From positions 248,001 to 312,000 of the forward strand of contig NZ_JAEIOS010000013.1 in assembly GCF_016342265.1 (NCBI RefSeq): a DNA stretch of 64,000 bases. The letters run 5' to 3'. The notes under the pieces are model-generated. The model was not told the DNA's origin, searched no databases, and worked only from the letters and a program-made list of their open reading frames with translations. Positions within the stretch are counted from its first letter, which is position 1. Every line of letters starts with the position of its first letter. Source of the DNA: Corynebacterium meridianum. GTDB taxonomy: Bacteria; Actinomycetota; Actinomycetes; Mycobacteriales; Mycobacteriaceae. The position numbers were made by a program, and so were the translations under genes. Below, piece by piece: positions 50,389 through 58,420 of the stretch.

Positions 50389-50407
50389 CAAGTGGAGGCT
50401 AACCTAA
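50389..50407 (-). promoter_or_regulatory. DtxR-like iron box upstream of the propeller gene
   Basis: On the minus strand TTAGGTTAGCCTCCACTTG: the first 12 bases equal the first 12 of the DtxR consensus TTAGGTTAGCCTAACCTAA, and 14 of 19 match overall. It lies 46 bases before the propeller start and about 100 before the divergent MFS gene. Confidence 0.6.
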
Positions 50408-50505
50408 ACCATGTGCCGTGGCCAGGGGTACCGGGAGAGTCGTTGCCGACCCCGCCCGGGCGTCCTACATCCCCGAGAGCCCCGCGAAGGTCTAACATCT
50501 CCCGC

Positions 50506-51762
50506 ATGGTGGAGGAGAGCTCTGAATCACATGTGCCCGGCTACGTCCGTCCGGGGCACGCGCTCAGACACGTCGCCGGGGAACGCCGCGCCTGGCTCCC
50601 GGTGGCACTCAGCATGTTCACGGTCGCCTGGGGCGGGAACGAGTTCACTCCGCTGCTCGTGCTGTACCGGCAGGCGGGGGAGTTCTCCCCGGTGTTCGTC
50701 GACCTCATGCTCGTCGCCTACGCTATCGGCGTCGCGGTGGGGCTGCTGGTCACCGGCCCGTTGACCGACCGGTACGGTCGACGCCCGATCATGCTGCCCG
50801 CCCCGGTCCTCGCGGTGCTGGCATCGGTGATCATCGCCCTCGCGGAGCACACCGCGGGGTGGATGACCGTCGGTCGGTTCCTCTCCGGGCTCGCGGTCGG
50901 TATGGCGATGACCGGTGGCGGTTCGTGGGTGAAGGAACTCTCCGCACCGCTGTTCGACCCGAAAGCCGGGCCCTCGTCGGGCGCGAAGCGGGCCTCGATG
51001 GCGTTGACCGCCGGGTTCGCGGTCGGCCCGGCTGTCGCCGGTGTTCTCGCGCAGTGGCTGCCCTGGCCCGGTCAACTCTCGTTCGGTGTCCACGTGGTGC
51101 TGTCCCTGGTTCTGGTTCCCCTGCTCCTGACGATCCCGGAGACCCGGCAGCCGGCGATCCACGCGAAGCGCCGGTCGGTGCTGGACAGCCTGCGGGTCCC
51201 CTCGTTGCGTAACCCCCGGTTCTACGCGGTGGTCCTGCCCATCGCCCCCTGGGTTTTCGGTTCCGGGTTCACCGCCTACGCGACGTTGTCGGCACGCATG
51301 CAGGACCACGTGGCGCACCCGTTGGCGTTCTCCGGGGCGATCACCCTGCTGACCCTGGGGGTCGGGTTCGCCATCCAGCAGGCGGCCCCCGCGATAGCCG
51401 GAACCGGAGGCCCCCGCGGCCCGGTTGTCGCGATGGTGGCGACCATCGCGGGATTCGTCGGCGCCGTCGCGGTGGTGCTCAATCCGTCTGTGCCGGTGAT
51501 GCTCGTCGCGTGCGTGTTCCTCGGGCTCTCCTACGGACTGTGCGTCTACACGGGCCTGTCGGAGGTGCAGCGGATGGCCGCCCCGAACGAACTCGGCGCC
51601 CTGACGGGCATCTTCTACTGCTTCACGTACACCGGGATGGCGTTCCCGGCTCTGCTGACCAGGCTGAGCGACTGGTTCAGTTATCCGCTGATGCTCGGGT
51701 TCGGTGCGGTCGTGGCGACGATCGTGCTGGGCGTCGTGAGTGTGACGGGTCGCCGGTTCTGA
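50506..51762 (+). CDS. Major facilitator superfamily transporter
   Basis: 418 residues, 12 helices. The MFS signature GPLTDRYGRRPIMLP between helices 2 and 3, and a second-half pattern (SLRVPSLRNPRFYAVV, then LSYGLCVYTGLSEVQRMAAPNELGALTG) suggest a drug/metabolite exporter-like member; substrate not predictable. TAACAT at 50492-50497 is nine bases before ATG 50506, consistent with a leaderless mRNA. Divergent from the propeller gene, so the iron box could affect both. Confidence 0.85.
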   Translation: MVEESSESHVPGYVRPGHALRHVAGERRAWLPVALSMFTVAWGGNEFTPLLVLYRQAGEFSPVFVDLMLVAYAIGVAVGLLVTGPLTDRYGRRPIMLPAPVLAVLASVIIALAEHTAGWMTVGRFLSGLAVGMAMTGGGSWVKELSAPLFDPKAGPSSGAKRASMALTAGFAVGPAVAGVLAQWLPWPGQLSFGVHVVLSLVLVPLLLTIPETRQPAIHAKRRSVLDSLRVPSLRNPRFYAVVLPIAPWVFGSGFTAYATLSARMQDHVAHPLAFSGAITLLTLGVGFAIQQAAPAIAGTGGPRGPVVAMVATIAGFVGAVAVVLNPSVPVMLVACVFLGLSYGLCVYTGLSEVQRMAAPNELGALTGIFYCFTYTGMAFPALLTRLSDWFSYPLMLGFGAVVATIVLGVVSVTGRRF

Positions 51763-51795
51763 TCGCTGTGCCCTCCGGTACTCCGGGGCGGCCGT

Positions 51796-52611
51796 CTAGC
51801 GGCGACGCAGGAGCCGAATGCCGAGCCCCGCGGCGATGATGCCGAGGATGACGATCAGGGCGACGATGTTGTCGATGCCTGCCGCGAACTGCGCAACCCG
51901 GTTCTGCAACCGGAACTGGGTTTCCGTGTCCAGCAGGGTCGGCAGCGCCGAGGTGCCGTTACTCATGAGGAACGTGAACCCGATGAGGATGAACAGCACA
52001 CCGGCGGCGACGCTGAGTGTGTTGGTGTGCACGGGACCGAGGTGGATCTCCCGGCCCCGGAGCCAGCTCGCGTGGCCGAGGTCGAACCGGTCCCACAACA
52101 GGGCGAGGAGGAACAGCGGGACGGTCATCCCCAGGGCGTAGCAGGCCATGACGAGCGCACCGTAGGCCGCGGACCCGCCGAGCGCCGAGGTCGCGAGCAC
52201 CGCCCCGAGAAGGGGGCCGGCGCAGAAACCGGCGAAGCCGTAGACCGCGCCGAGCGCGAAAACGGGCAGCCACCCGGTGCCCCGGATTCGGTTGTTCATC
52301 GTGGACAGTCCGGGGATACGGAAACCCAGGCCGAGAAGAGACCAGACACCGAGGACGACCATCACCCAGCCGGCCACGGAGATCACCGTGTCCCGGTGCT
52401 GGGTGAACAGGGAACTGAACCCGCCGATCCCCGCACCGACCGGGACGAGCACGCTGGCGAGACCGGTGAAGAACACCGCGGTGCGTCCCATGAGCTGGCG
52501 TTTCGACGTGAACGCGTAGGCGAAGAACGCCGGTAGCAGCAGCGCGGAGCAGGGGCTCAGGATGGAGAGGACTCCGCCGAGGAAGGCCCCGACGACACCG
52601 ATGGAGAGCAA
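51796..52611 (-). CDS. CcdA/DsbD-type thiol-redox membrane protein
   Basis: 271 residues from a TTG start at about 52611 (no ATG/GTG close by), two bases after the DsbA-like stop. Six or seven helices with the paired membrane cysteines: LSPCSALLLPAF near the start and GFAGFCAGPLLGAVL in the middle, the CcdA signature. It carries electrons across the membrane to extracytoplasmic thiol proteins; the adjacent DsbA-like protein is the likely partner. Last gene of a two-gene unit. Confidence 0.82.
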   Translation of the reverse strand: MLSIGVVGAFLGGVLSILSPCSALLLPAFFAYAFTSKRQLMGRTAVFFTGLASVLVPVGAGIGGFSSLFTQHRDTVISVAGWVMVVLGVWSLLGLGFRIPGLSTMNNRIRGTGWLPVFALGAVYGFAGFCAGPLLGAVLATSALGGSAAYGALVMACYALGMTVPLFLLALLWDRFDLGHASWLRGREIHLGPVHTNTLSVAAGVLFILIGFTFLMSNGTSALPTLLDTETQFRLQNRVAQFAAGIDNIVALIVILGIIAAGLGIRLLRRR

Positions 52612-52613
52612 CG

Positions 52614-53615
52614 CTACCGCGCCCCGGCTGCGGTGAGCTCGGCTGCGGAACGGGTGTCCGGCTCGGTGACCTCGGCCTCCCCGTCGGCGACCCGCTTCAG
52701 TTCGGTGTTGATGACCTCCTCGAACACCTCGAGGGGCTGGGCGCCGCCGACAAAGGTCTCGCCGATGACGAATCCGGGTGTCCCGCTCACACCGATGCTG
52801 CTGGCGTAGGCGCGGGCGTTGGCGATCACCTCGTCGTACTTGTCGCTGGTCGCGTCGGCGCGGAACTTCTCCATGTTCGGTACCCCGGCCTCCTCCGCGA
52901 AGCGGACGAAGTCCTCGATCCCGTAGTTCGGGTGTCCGGACACATCCTTCGACGAGTTGTAGAGGGCGTGCTTGAATTCGACGAACCGGCCCTGCTCCGC
53001 GGCGGCGCGACCGGCCCGCGCCGCGGCTTCGGCGTTGGGTCCGTTGATGGGCAGATCGTTCCACTCCATGCGGACCAGGCCGGTGTCGACGTACCGGCTC
53101 AGGATCGTCGGTTCCGTGTCGTTCGCGAACAGGGAGCAGAACGGGCACTCGAAATCGGAGAACTCGGAGATCACGACGGGGGCGTCGATCGCGCCGACGG
53201 CGAACGGGTCGTAGACGTTGCGTCGGTGGATGTTGGGCATGTCCGCCTGGCTCTGCAGCGGACCCCGCGGGCCCCAGAACATCGCGTCGTAGCCGCCGCC
53301 CTCGGTCTCCTTCGGTCCGTCGCCGCGGCTGCCGTCGGCACCGGGGGTCACGGAATCAGCCACCTCCTCGTAGGACGGTGCTCCGGTGGCGGACGCCGTG
53401 GTTCCGTCGGCTGCGGCGGTGGTGGCCGCGGACGATGATGCACCGGGCCGGTCCGCGGTCCGGTCGCCTATCACGTACCCGACCAGGCCCGCGATGATGA
53501 CGAGGAGGACGGTGAATACCCACATCGTCGACGGGATCCGGGTCGTGGGGGTCTCTCCCGCCACCGGAGTGGAGGGGTCGGTTGACGCGGTGTTATCCGC
53601 GGTCTCGTCGGACAC
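52614..53615 (-). CDS. Membrane-anchored DsbA/thioredoxin-fold oxidoreductase
   Basis: 333 residues from GTG 53615 (AAGGAG upstream). N-terminal membrane helix (TMWVFTVLLVIIAGLVGYVIG), disordered linker, then a DsbA fold with active site FECPFCSLF (CPFC), a long helical insertion (SKDVSGHPNYGIEDFVRFAEEAG) and cis-Pro in GTPGFVIGETFVGG. Acts outside the membrane on disulfides. In Corynebacterium an MdbA-type DsbA folds pilins; this one may help the pilus proteins at the start of the window, but that is inference. Followed by the CcdA-like gene. Confidence 0.9.
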   Translation of the reverse strand: MSDETADNTASTDPSTPVAGETPTTRIPSTMWVFTVLLVIIAGLVGYVIGDRTADRPGASSSAATTAAADGTTASATGAPSYEEVADSVTPGADGSRGDGPKETEGGGYDAMFWGPRGPLQSQADMPNIHRRNVYDPFAVGAIDAPVVISEFSDFECPFCSLFANDTEPTILSRYVDTGLVRMEWNDLPINGPNAEAAARAGRAAAEQGRFVEFKHALYNSSKDVSGHPNYGIEDFVRFAEEAGVPNMEKFRADATSDKYDEVIANARAYASSIGVSGTPGFVIGETFVGGAQPLEVFEEVINTELKRVADGEAEVTEPDTRSAAELTAAGAR

Positions 53616-53704
53616 GGGGAAAGCTCCTTCTGAGCGGCATGGTGGGTGAATCGGTCAGTTCCCCATTGTCCACGAAGGGCGGGGAAAACCAACCGGCGGG
53701 TCCG

Positions 53705-54070
53705 CTAGGCGGAGGGGTAGTCGTCCTCGGGGCGTACGGCGTTGCGGAGCGCTATGGCGCGGGCGAGACGCGCGTACCGCAGGTCCTGCTCGCGGAACCG
53801 CACCCAGGAGCTCAGGGTGGTGAACATGAAGGCCACAGTCAGCGCGTAGAGCAGCAGATCCGTGCCGCGGTCGACGCCGACCCAGTTGGCCACCACCGTC
53901 AGATCATCGGGGCGGAGGACCGCCCAGATCGCCGCGAGAATGAACAGGATGAACCCGATCTTCACCCCGGCCTTCGCGCGGGCCTTCCTGCGGTTGGACA
54001 GGAAGTACACGACGAGCGCGGTCGTGCAGACGAGAAGGAGTATCTGGATGAGCAGTTGACCGGTGATCAC
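53705..54070 (-). CDS. DUF2304 membrane protein
   Basis: 121 residues, three helices (LLIQILLLVCTTALVVYFL; VKIGFILFILAAIWAVL; DLLLYALTVAFMFTTLSSW). DUF2304 proteins are usually encoded next to a GT2 glycosyltransferase that uses polyprenyl phosphate, as here; they may present the lipid or anchor the enzyme. Overlaps the GT2 gene by four bases. Confidence 0.85.
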   Translation of the reverse strand: MITGQLLIQILLLVCTTALVVYFLSNRRKARAKAGVKIGFILFILAAIWAVLRPDDLTVVANWVGVDRGTDLLLYALTVAFMFTTLSSWVRFREQDLRYARLARAIALRNAVRPEDDYPSA

Positions 54071-54816
54071 GGGAGCCTCCTGGCGAGCAGTCCGTCGGCA
54101 AGGATGTTCACACCGTTGATCAGTGACTGGCCCTTGCTCATCGAGTATTCGGTGTAGAGGATGTCCACCGGCTGTTCGGCGACGCGCCAGCCGCGTTCGT
54201 CGATCTGGGTGACGAACTCGCTGGCGTGGCTCATTCCGTTCATCCGGATGTTCAGTTCATCCGCGACCCGGCGGTTGAACGCACGCAACCCGTTGTGTGC
54301 GTCGGTGAGCCCCATCCGTTTCGCCCGCGGTGACAGCATCACCACGGTGCGCAGCACCAGTCTCTTCAGGAGTGGAACCTGGTCGCCCTCGGCGCGGGGG
54401 CGACCGAACCGCGTCCCCACGACGATGTCCAGGGGTTCGTTTCGCAACCTCTCGAGCATGGCGAGAACGTCCTTGACCTGGTGTTGGCCGTCGGCGTCGA
54501 AGGTGACGAAGAAACGTGCCCCGGGCTGCGCACGGGCGTACTCGACCCCGGTCTGGATCGCCGCACCCTGCCCGAGGTTCACCGGGTGGTTGACCAGGTG
54601 CGCGCCGGCTGCGTGGATGGCCACATCCGAGTCATCGGCGGACCCGTCGTTGACGGCGACGATGTTCGGGAAGGTCTCGCGGGCGGCGCGGATGACGTCT
54701 CCGATGACTGTCCCCTCGTTGTAACAGGGCACGACGAGCCACGTGTCCCGGTGGTCCGGGGGCGGGACGTCACCGGTGCGTCCGGGATCCGGTGAAGCTG
54801 TGTCGGGAGATTCCAT
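54067..54816 (-). CDS. GT2 glycosyltransferase, polyprenyl-phosphate-sugar synthase-like
   Basis: 249 residues, dolichyl-phosphate-mannose-synthase-like: WLVVPCYNEGTVIGDVI, NDGSADDSD, FDADGQH (metal DAD), and a C-terminal SKGQSLINGVNILADGL amphipathic helix. Probably charges a polyprenyl phosphate with a sugar for a surface glycan or protein glycosylation. Coupled to the DUF2304 gene. Confidence 0.88.
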   Translation of the reverse strand: MESPDTASPDPGRTGDVPPPDHRDTWLVVPCYNEGTVIGDVIRAARETFPNIVAVNDGSADDSDVAIHAAGAHLVNHPVNLGQGAAIQTGVEYARAQPGARFFVTFDADGQHQVKDVLAMLERLRNEPLDIVVGTRFGRPRAEGDQVPLLKRLVLRTVVMLSPRAKRMGLTDAHNGLRAFNRRVADELNIRMNGMSHASEFVTQIDERGWRVAEQPVDILYTEYSMSKGQSLINGVNILADGLLARRLP

Positions 54817-54916
54817 GATGGTGATTATGCTAGCCGACGTCGTGCGAGCGGCCTGATGGCGGTGGTGACCGGGGGAGGGGACGGGGACAGGGGTGCCCCC
54901 GCCGTGCCGGGTGGGG

Positions 54917-55741
54917 TCAGCTGTCGCGGTGGAAGATCAGCCGGTAGACGGCTTTGAGCAGACCGGGCGGGAGTGCCCGGTAGAGGGTGCGGACACCTAG
55001 GTTGAATGTGGCGCGACCACGTCCGACGAGCCCGTACTCGACGAGGTTGCGCTGCAACCGGCGTTCGGAGGCGAACATGCCGCGACCGGTGCGGCGGGCG
55101 AACATGTCATCGCCCGTCCGGAACCGCGTCAACGGCTGGGGCAGGTTGTGGAACTGTGCCCCACCGGTGAGCATCCGGGCCCACAGGTCGTAGTCCTCCA
55201 TGAAGTGGACGTCGCGGTAGCCGCCGGCCCGGCGTACAGCACTGGTCCGCAGCATCACACTCGGATGATTCACCGGAGTGTTGATCCGCGCGTAGCGCGC
55301 GATCGCGTCGTGGTCCTCCGGCAGGGTACGAACGCCGGTGACCGCGTCCGGGTCATCATCGGTGAACTCGGACATCGCGGTACCCAGGACATCGATCTCC
55401 GGGTGCGCGGCGAGGAACTCCAGCTGCACGGCGAATCGCTCCGGCTCGGCGAGATCATCGGCGTCGAGCCGGGCGAAGTAGTCGGTGTCGATCTCGTCCA
55501 GGGCGGACTGGGACGCCGGCCCGAGGCCACGGTTCACCGGCAGCTCGAGCTGTCGGGCCGTCGGGGTGCGTCCCAGGAACCCGGACACGACCTCGGCGAT
55601 CTCCTCGGGCACGGGCCCGTCCCGGACGATGAGGATCTCATCCGCGGGGCGGGTCTGGGCGGACACCGATTCGAGGGCCTGACGCAGGTGTTCGGGGTTG
55701 TTCCCGTGGTAGACGGTGACGAGTGCGGTGAGCGTCGGCAT
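54917..55741 (-). CDS. GT2 glycosyltransferase
   Basis: 274 residues from ATG 55741, four bases after the flippase stop. GT-A fold: LVTVYHGNNPEHLRQALESVSAQT, ARLDADDLAEPERFAVQLE (DxD), then a catalytic HFMEDYDLWARML. WaaB/wbb-type surface-polysaccharide transferase; sugar unknown. Same unit as the Wzx-like protein. Confidence 0.88.
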   Translation of the reverse strand: MPTLTALVTVYHGNNPEHLRQALESVSAQTRPADEILIVRDGPVPEEIAEVVSGFLGRTPTARQLELPVNRGLGPASQSALDEIDTDYFARLDADDLAEPERFAVQLEFLAAHPEIDVLGTAMSEFTDDDPDAVTGVRTLPEDHDAIARYARINTPVNHPSVMLRTSAVRRAGGYRDVHFMEDYDLWARMLTGGAQFHNLPQPLTRFRTGDDMFARRTGRGMFASERRLQRNLVEYGLVGRGRATFNLGVRTLYRALPPGLLKAVYRLIFHRDS

Positions 55742-55745
55742 GAGG

Positions 55746-56981
55746 TCAGCGTACCAGCGGGGTCGGTACCCGGCGCAGACCCGTGACATGCACCAGAGCC
55801 CCGGCGACGGGGCCGATTACCAGCGCGAGACACACGTCCATGGCCAGGGGGAACGGGGCGAGGAACACTCCGAAGGCGACCGTGCTGCCGGTGACCCAGC
55901 CCGCGACGTACCGGTTGTGCCGGTTGACCGCGAGCGCCGCGGTGCCGGTGATCATCAGGACACCGGTGCAGGCGGCACCGAAGGTGAGAGCCGCGAGGAC
56001 CGGGCCGGGGACGACGAAGCCGGCGCTGAAGAAGATGCCCATGATCCACGGGCCGATCAGCCAGGCCGCCGCCGCGCCGAGCGCCCCCACGCCCAGCACC
56101 GCGGCCAGCGGCTTCCGCAGGGCGCCGAGCAGATCGGAGGCGTTGTCCACGAAGTGGACGATGAGCGCCGACTGGAACCGCTGCAGAGGTACGAGGATGG
56201 GGGCGCGGGTGAGCATGACCGCGAGCATGATCCCGTCGACGGTGGTGGCCAGACCGGCGTCCACCTCGCCCCCGGCGACCGCCTTGACGAAGGTGGGGAA
56301 CCCCACGATGAGCAGTGCCGTGGCACCCGTGGCGACCATGGCGGAGATCGCGTTGCGGACGAACCTTCCGGTACGTACGTCCGTCGCCGACCGCAGCGCG
56401 GTCCGGGCATCGGACGAGGTTCCGAGGATGAGCAGCCACGTCGCCGCACCGAGCACGGTGACCAGGAGGAACACCGGAAGGCCCCAGCCCAGTGGCCACG
56501 CCACCAGGACAAGCGCCAGCCGGATCCCGGAGTCCAACGCCATCAGCCACGCGTACTGCGTCCACAGACCACAGCCGGACAACACACCGGACAAGACGGC
56601 CTGGTACGTGTAACTGACCAGACCGACGGCCAGCAGCGTCACCGCGAGTCCGTGGTCCTGTTCCAGGAGCCGTGGTGCCCATAACGGGCCCGCGAGCACG
56701 AGAACGGCCGCGACGGCGACGCCCACCATCCCGGCGATCCGGAACGGTCGCGCACCCCGTGACGTCACCACCGTTCCGGCCCGGTCGGCGGCGCGGGCGC
56801 CCGCGACCGCCCGGGTCGTCTCCTGCATGAGCCCGTCAACCACCCCGGCGAGCGCGAAGAACAGGCTCCAGAACGCCATGAATTGGCCGAAACGCTGCAC
56901 CCCCAGCGCCCAGGAGGCGATGGTCAGGATGATGAAGCCACTGGCCGCGGCGAACACCGTCGCCAGGCTCAACGCGCGCAT
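55746..56981 (-). CDS. Wzx-like/MATE-fold polysaccharide flippase
   Basis: 411 residues from ATG 56981 (overlaps the aminopeptidase stop by one base). Twelve or so helices, with the opening MRALSLATVFAAASGFIILTIASWALGVQRFGQFMAFWSLF typical of MOP/Wzx transporters. Probably moves lipid-linked glycan across the membrane, with the neighbouring glycosyltransferase. Substrate unknown. Confidence 0.82.
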   Translation of the reverse strand: MRALSLATVFAAASGFIILTIASWALGVQRFGQFMAFWSLFFALAGVVDGLMQETTRAVAGARAADRAGTVVTSRGARPFRIAGMVGVAVAAVLVLAGPLWAPRLLEQDHGLAVTLLAVGLVSYTYQAVLSGVLSGCGLWTQYAWLMALDSGIRLALVLVAWPLGWGLPVFLLVTVLGAATWLLILGTSSDARTALRSATDVRTGRFVRNAISAMVATGATALLIVGFPTFVKAVAGGEVDAGLATTVDGIMLAVMLTRAPILVPLQRFQSALIVHFVDNASDLLGALRKPLAAVLGVGALGAAAAWLIGPWIMGIFFSAGFVVPGPVLAALTFGAACTGVLMITGTAALAVNRHNRYVAGWVTGSTVAFGVFLAPFPLAMDVCLALVIGPVAGALVHVTGLRRVPTPLVR

Positions 56982-58420
56982 CAGGCCGCGCTCCGGGCCC
57001 CGGACCGCGGCTCCGGGAACGGCGGAAGCGGAAGCTCGTGCAGCCACGAATTCCACAGTGCGGTCAGTTCGACGACGGGAACACCGACCTCGGCGCAGGC
57101 CGCGGTCATCACCGTCCGCAGGTCGATCGGCTCCACGACGGTGTGCCGGTTCGCGGTCGTGTAGCGCCGGATCGCGGCGAAGAAAACGTCGTCATCGTCG
57201 ATCAGGCACCGGAGGGCGTGCACCACCAGTGCGCCGCGCTTGTACACCCGGTCATCGAACATCAGCTTCGGACCCGGATCCGCCAGCAGCACATCCTCCG
57301 GCAGCCGGGACAGCATCCGGTGGTGCCGCCGCGCGGACTCCGCCGCGGGCACCCCGGCCGAGTGCTCGAACCACAGCCACTCCGCGTAACACGCGAAACC
57401 CTCGTTCAGCCAGATGTCGTTCCACTGCGCCAACCCCAGAGAGTTGCCGAACCACTGGTGCGACAGCTCGTGGGCGATCAACCGCTCCTGTTCTTTCCGG
57501 CCGTCGATGTGATTCGAACCGAAGATGCTCAGGCCCTGGGCCTCCAGGGGGATCTCCAGGGAATCCTCCGTCACGACCACCTTGTAGCGGGCGAACGGAT
57601 AGGGGCCGAACAGACGGGTGAACAGGCGCAGCATCTCCACCTGATCCGCGAACTCCACCCGGGCCGCGGGGGCCGTCCCCGCGGGCAGGAACACCGACAC
57701 CGGGACGGGCGCGGGTGGGGCCGTCGGGGCGGGCCCCGACAGCCGTGGATCGAAATCGGCGGCGTCGAACTCCGTGTACTGACCGACCTGGACGGTGGCC
57801 AGGTACGTCGCCATCGCGTGCTCCGTGCGGTAGTGCCACGATGTCCGTGATCCCGAACGGCGGCGTTCCACGAGTTCACCGTTGCAGATCACCGCGTACG
57901 GATTGTCGGCGGAAACGAGGATGTCGTAGCGCGCTTTCTCGTCCGGGGTGTCGTCGCACGGGAACCAGCTCGGCGCGCCACAGGGCTGGGACGCGACCAG
58001 GGAACCGTTCTCCAGCTCCTCCCATCCGAGGGTCCCCCAGGGGCTGCGCACGGGGCGCGGTGAACCGGCGTACGTGACCGACAGGGTGAATTCGCTGTCG
58101 ACCGGTATCTCCGTGTCGAAGGTCAGCAGTAGCTTGCCGCGCGCGTGCCGCCACCGGGTCAGCCCCACGTGGACCCCTCCCGATCCGGTGGCCGTGATCC
58201 TGCCCACCTTCAGCGACGGCCCGAGATCGAGGGTCAGTTGCTTCAGCGGCAGGTAGTTCACCATGTCCAGAGTCGCGGTGCCCGCGAGACGGTTCGGTTC
58301 GACCCGGTAGTCCAGGTCGAGACGGTAATGCCGGATGTGGAACCCCAGATTGAAGTCGACCCCCGTGTAGGAGTCACGGGTTCCCGGTATCGGGGAATTG
58401 CGCAGGCGTTGGCTAGTCAT
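56981..58420 (-). CDS. M1-family zinc aminopeptidase-like protein
   Basis: 479 residues. Zinc site HELSHQWFGNSLG (HExxH, about residue 316) and the distant Glu in WNDIWLNEGFACYAEW; an exopeptidase-like GAMEN equivalent is PLEAQGLSIFG. N-terminal beta domain (FHIRHYRLDLDYRVEPNRLAG). Shorter than PepN (~850), like the actinobacterial short M1 forms; no signal peptide, so cytoplasmic. Start codon overlaps the prolyl peptidase stop by eight bases. Confidence 0.9.
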   Translation of the reverse strand: MTSQRLRNSPIPGTRDSYTGVDFNLGFHIRHYRLDLDYRVEPNRLAGTATLDMVNYLPLKQLTLDLGPSLKVGRITATGSGGVHVGLTRWRHARGKLLLTFDTEIPVDSEFTLSVTYAGSPRPVRSPWGTLGWEELENGSLVASQPCGAPSWFPCDDTPDEKARYDILVSADNPYAVICNGELVERRRSGSRTSWHYRTEHAMATYLATVQVGQYTEFDAADFDPRLSGPAPTAPPAPVPVSVFLPAGTAPAARVEFADQVEMLRLFTRLFGPYPFARYKVVVTEDSLEIPLEAQGLSIFGSNHIDGRKEQERLIAHELSHQWFGNSLGLAQWNDIWLNEGFACYAEWLWFEHSAGVPAAESARRHHRMLSRLPEDVLLADPGPKLMFDDRVYKRGALVVHALRCLIDDDDVFFAAIRRYTTANRHTVVEPIDLRTVMTAACAEVGVPVVELTALWNSWLHELPLPPFPEPRSGARSAA

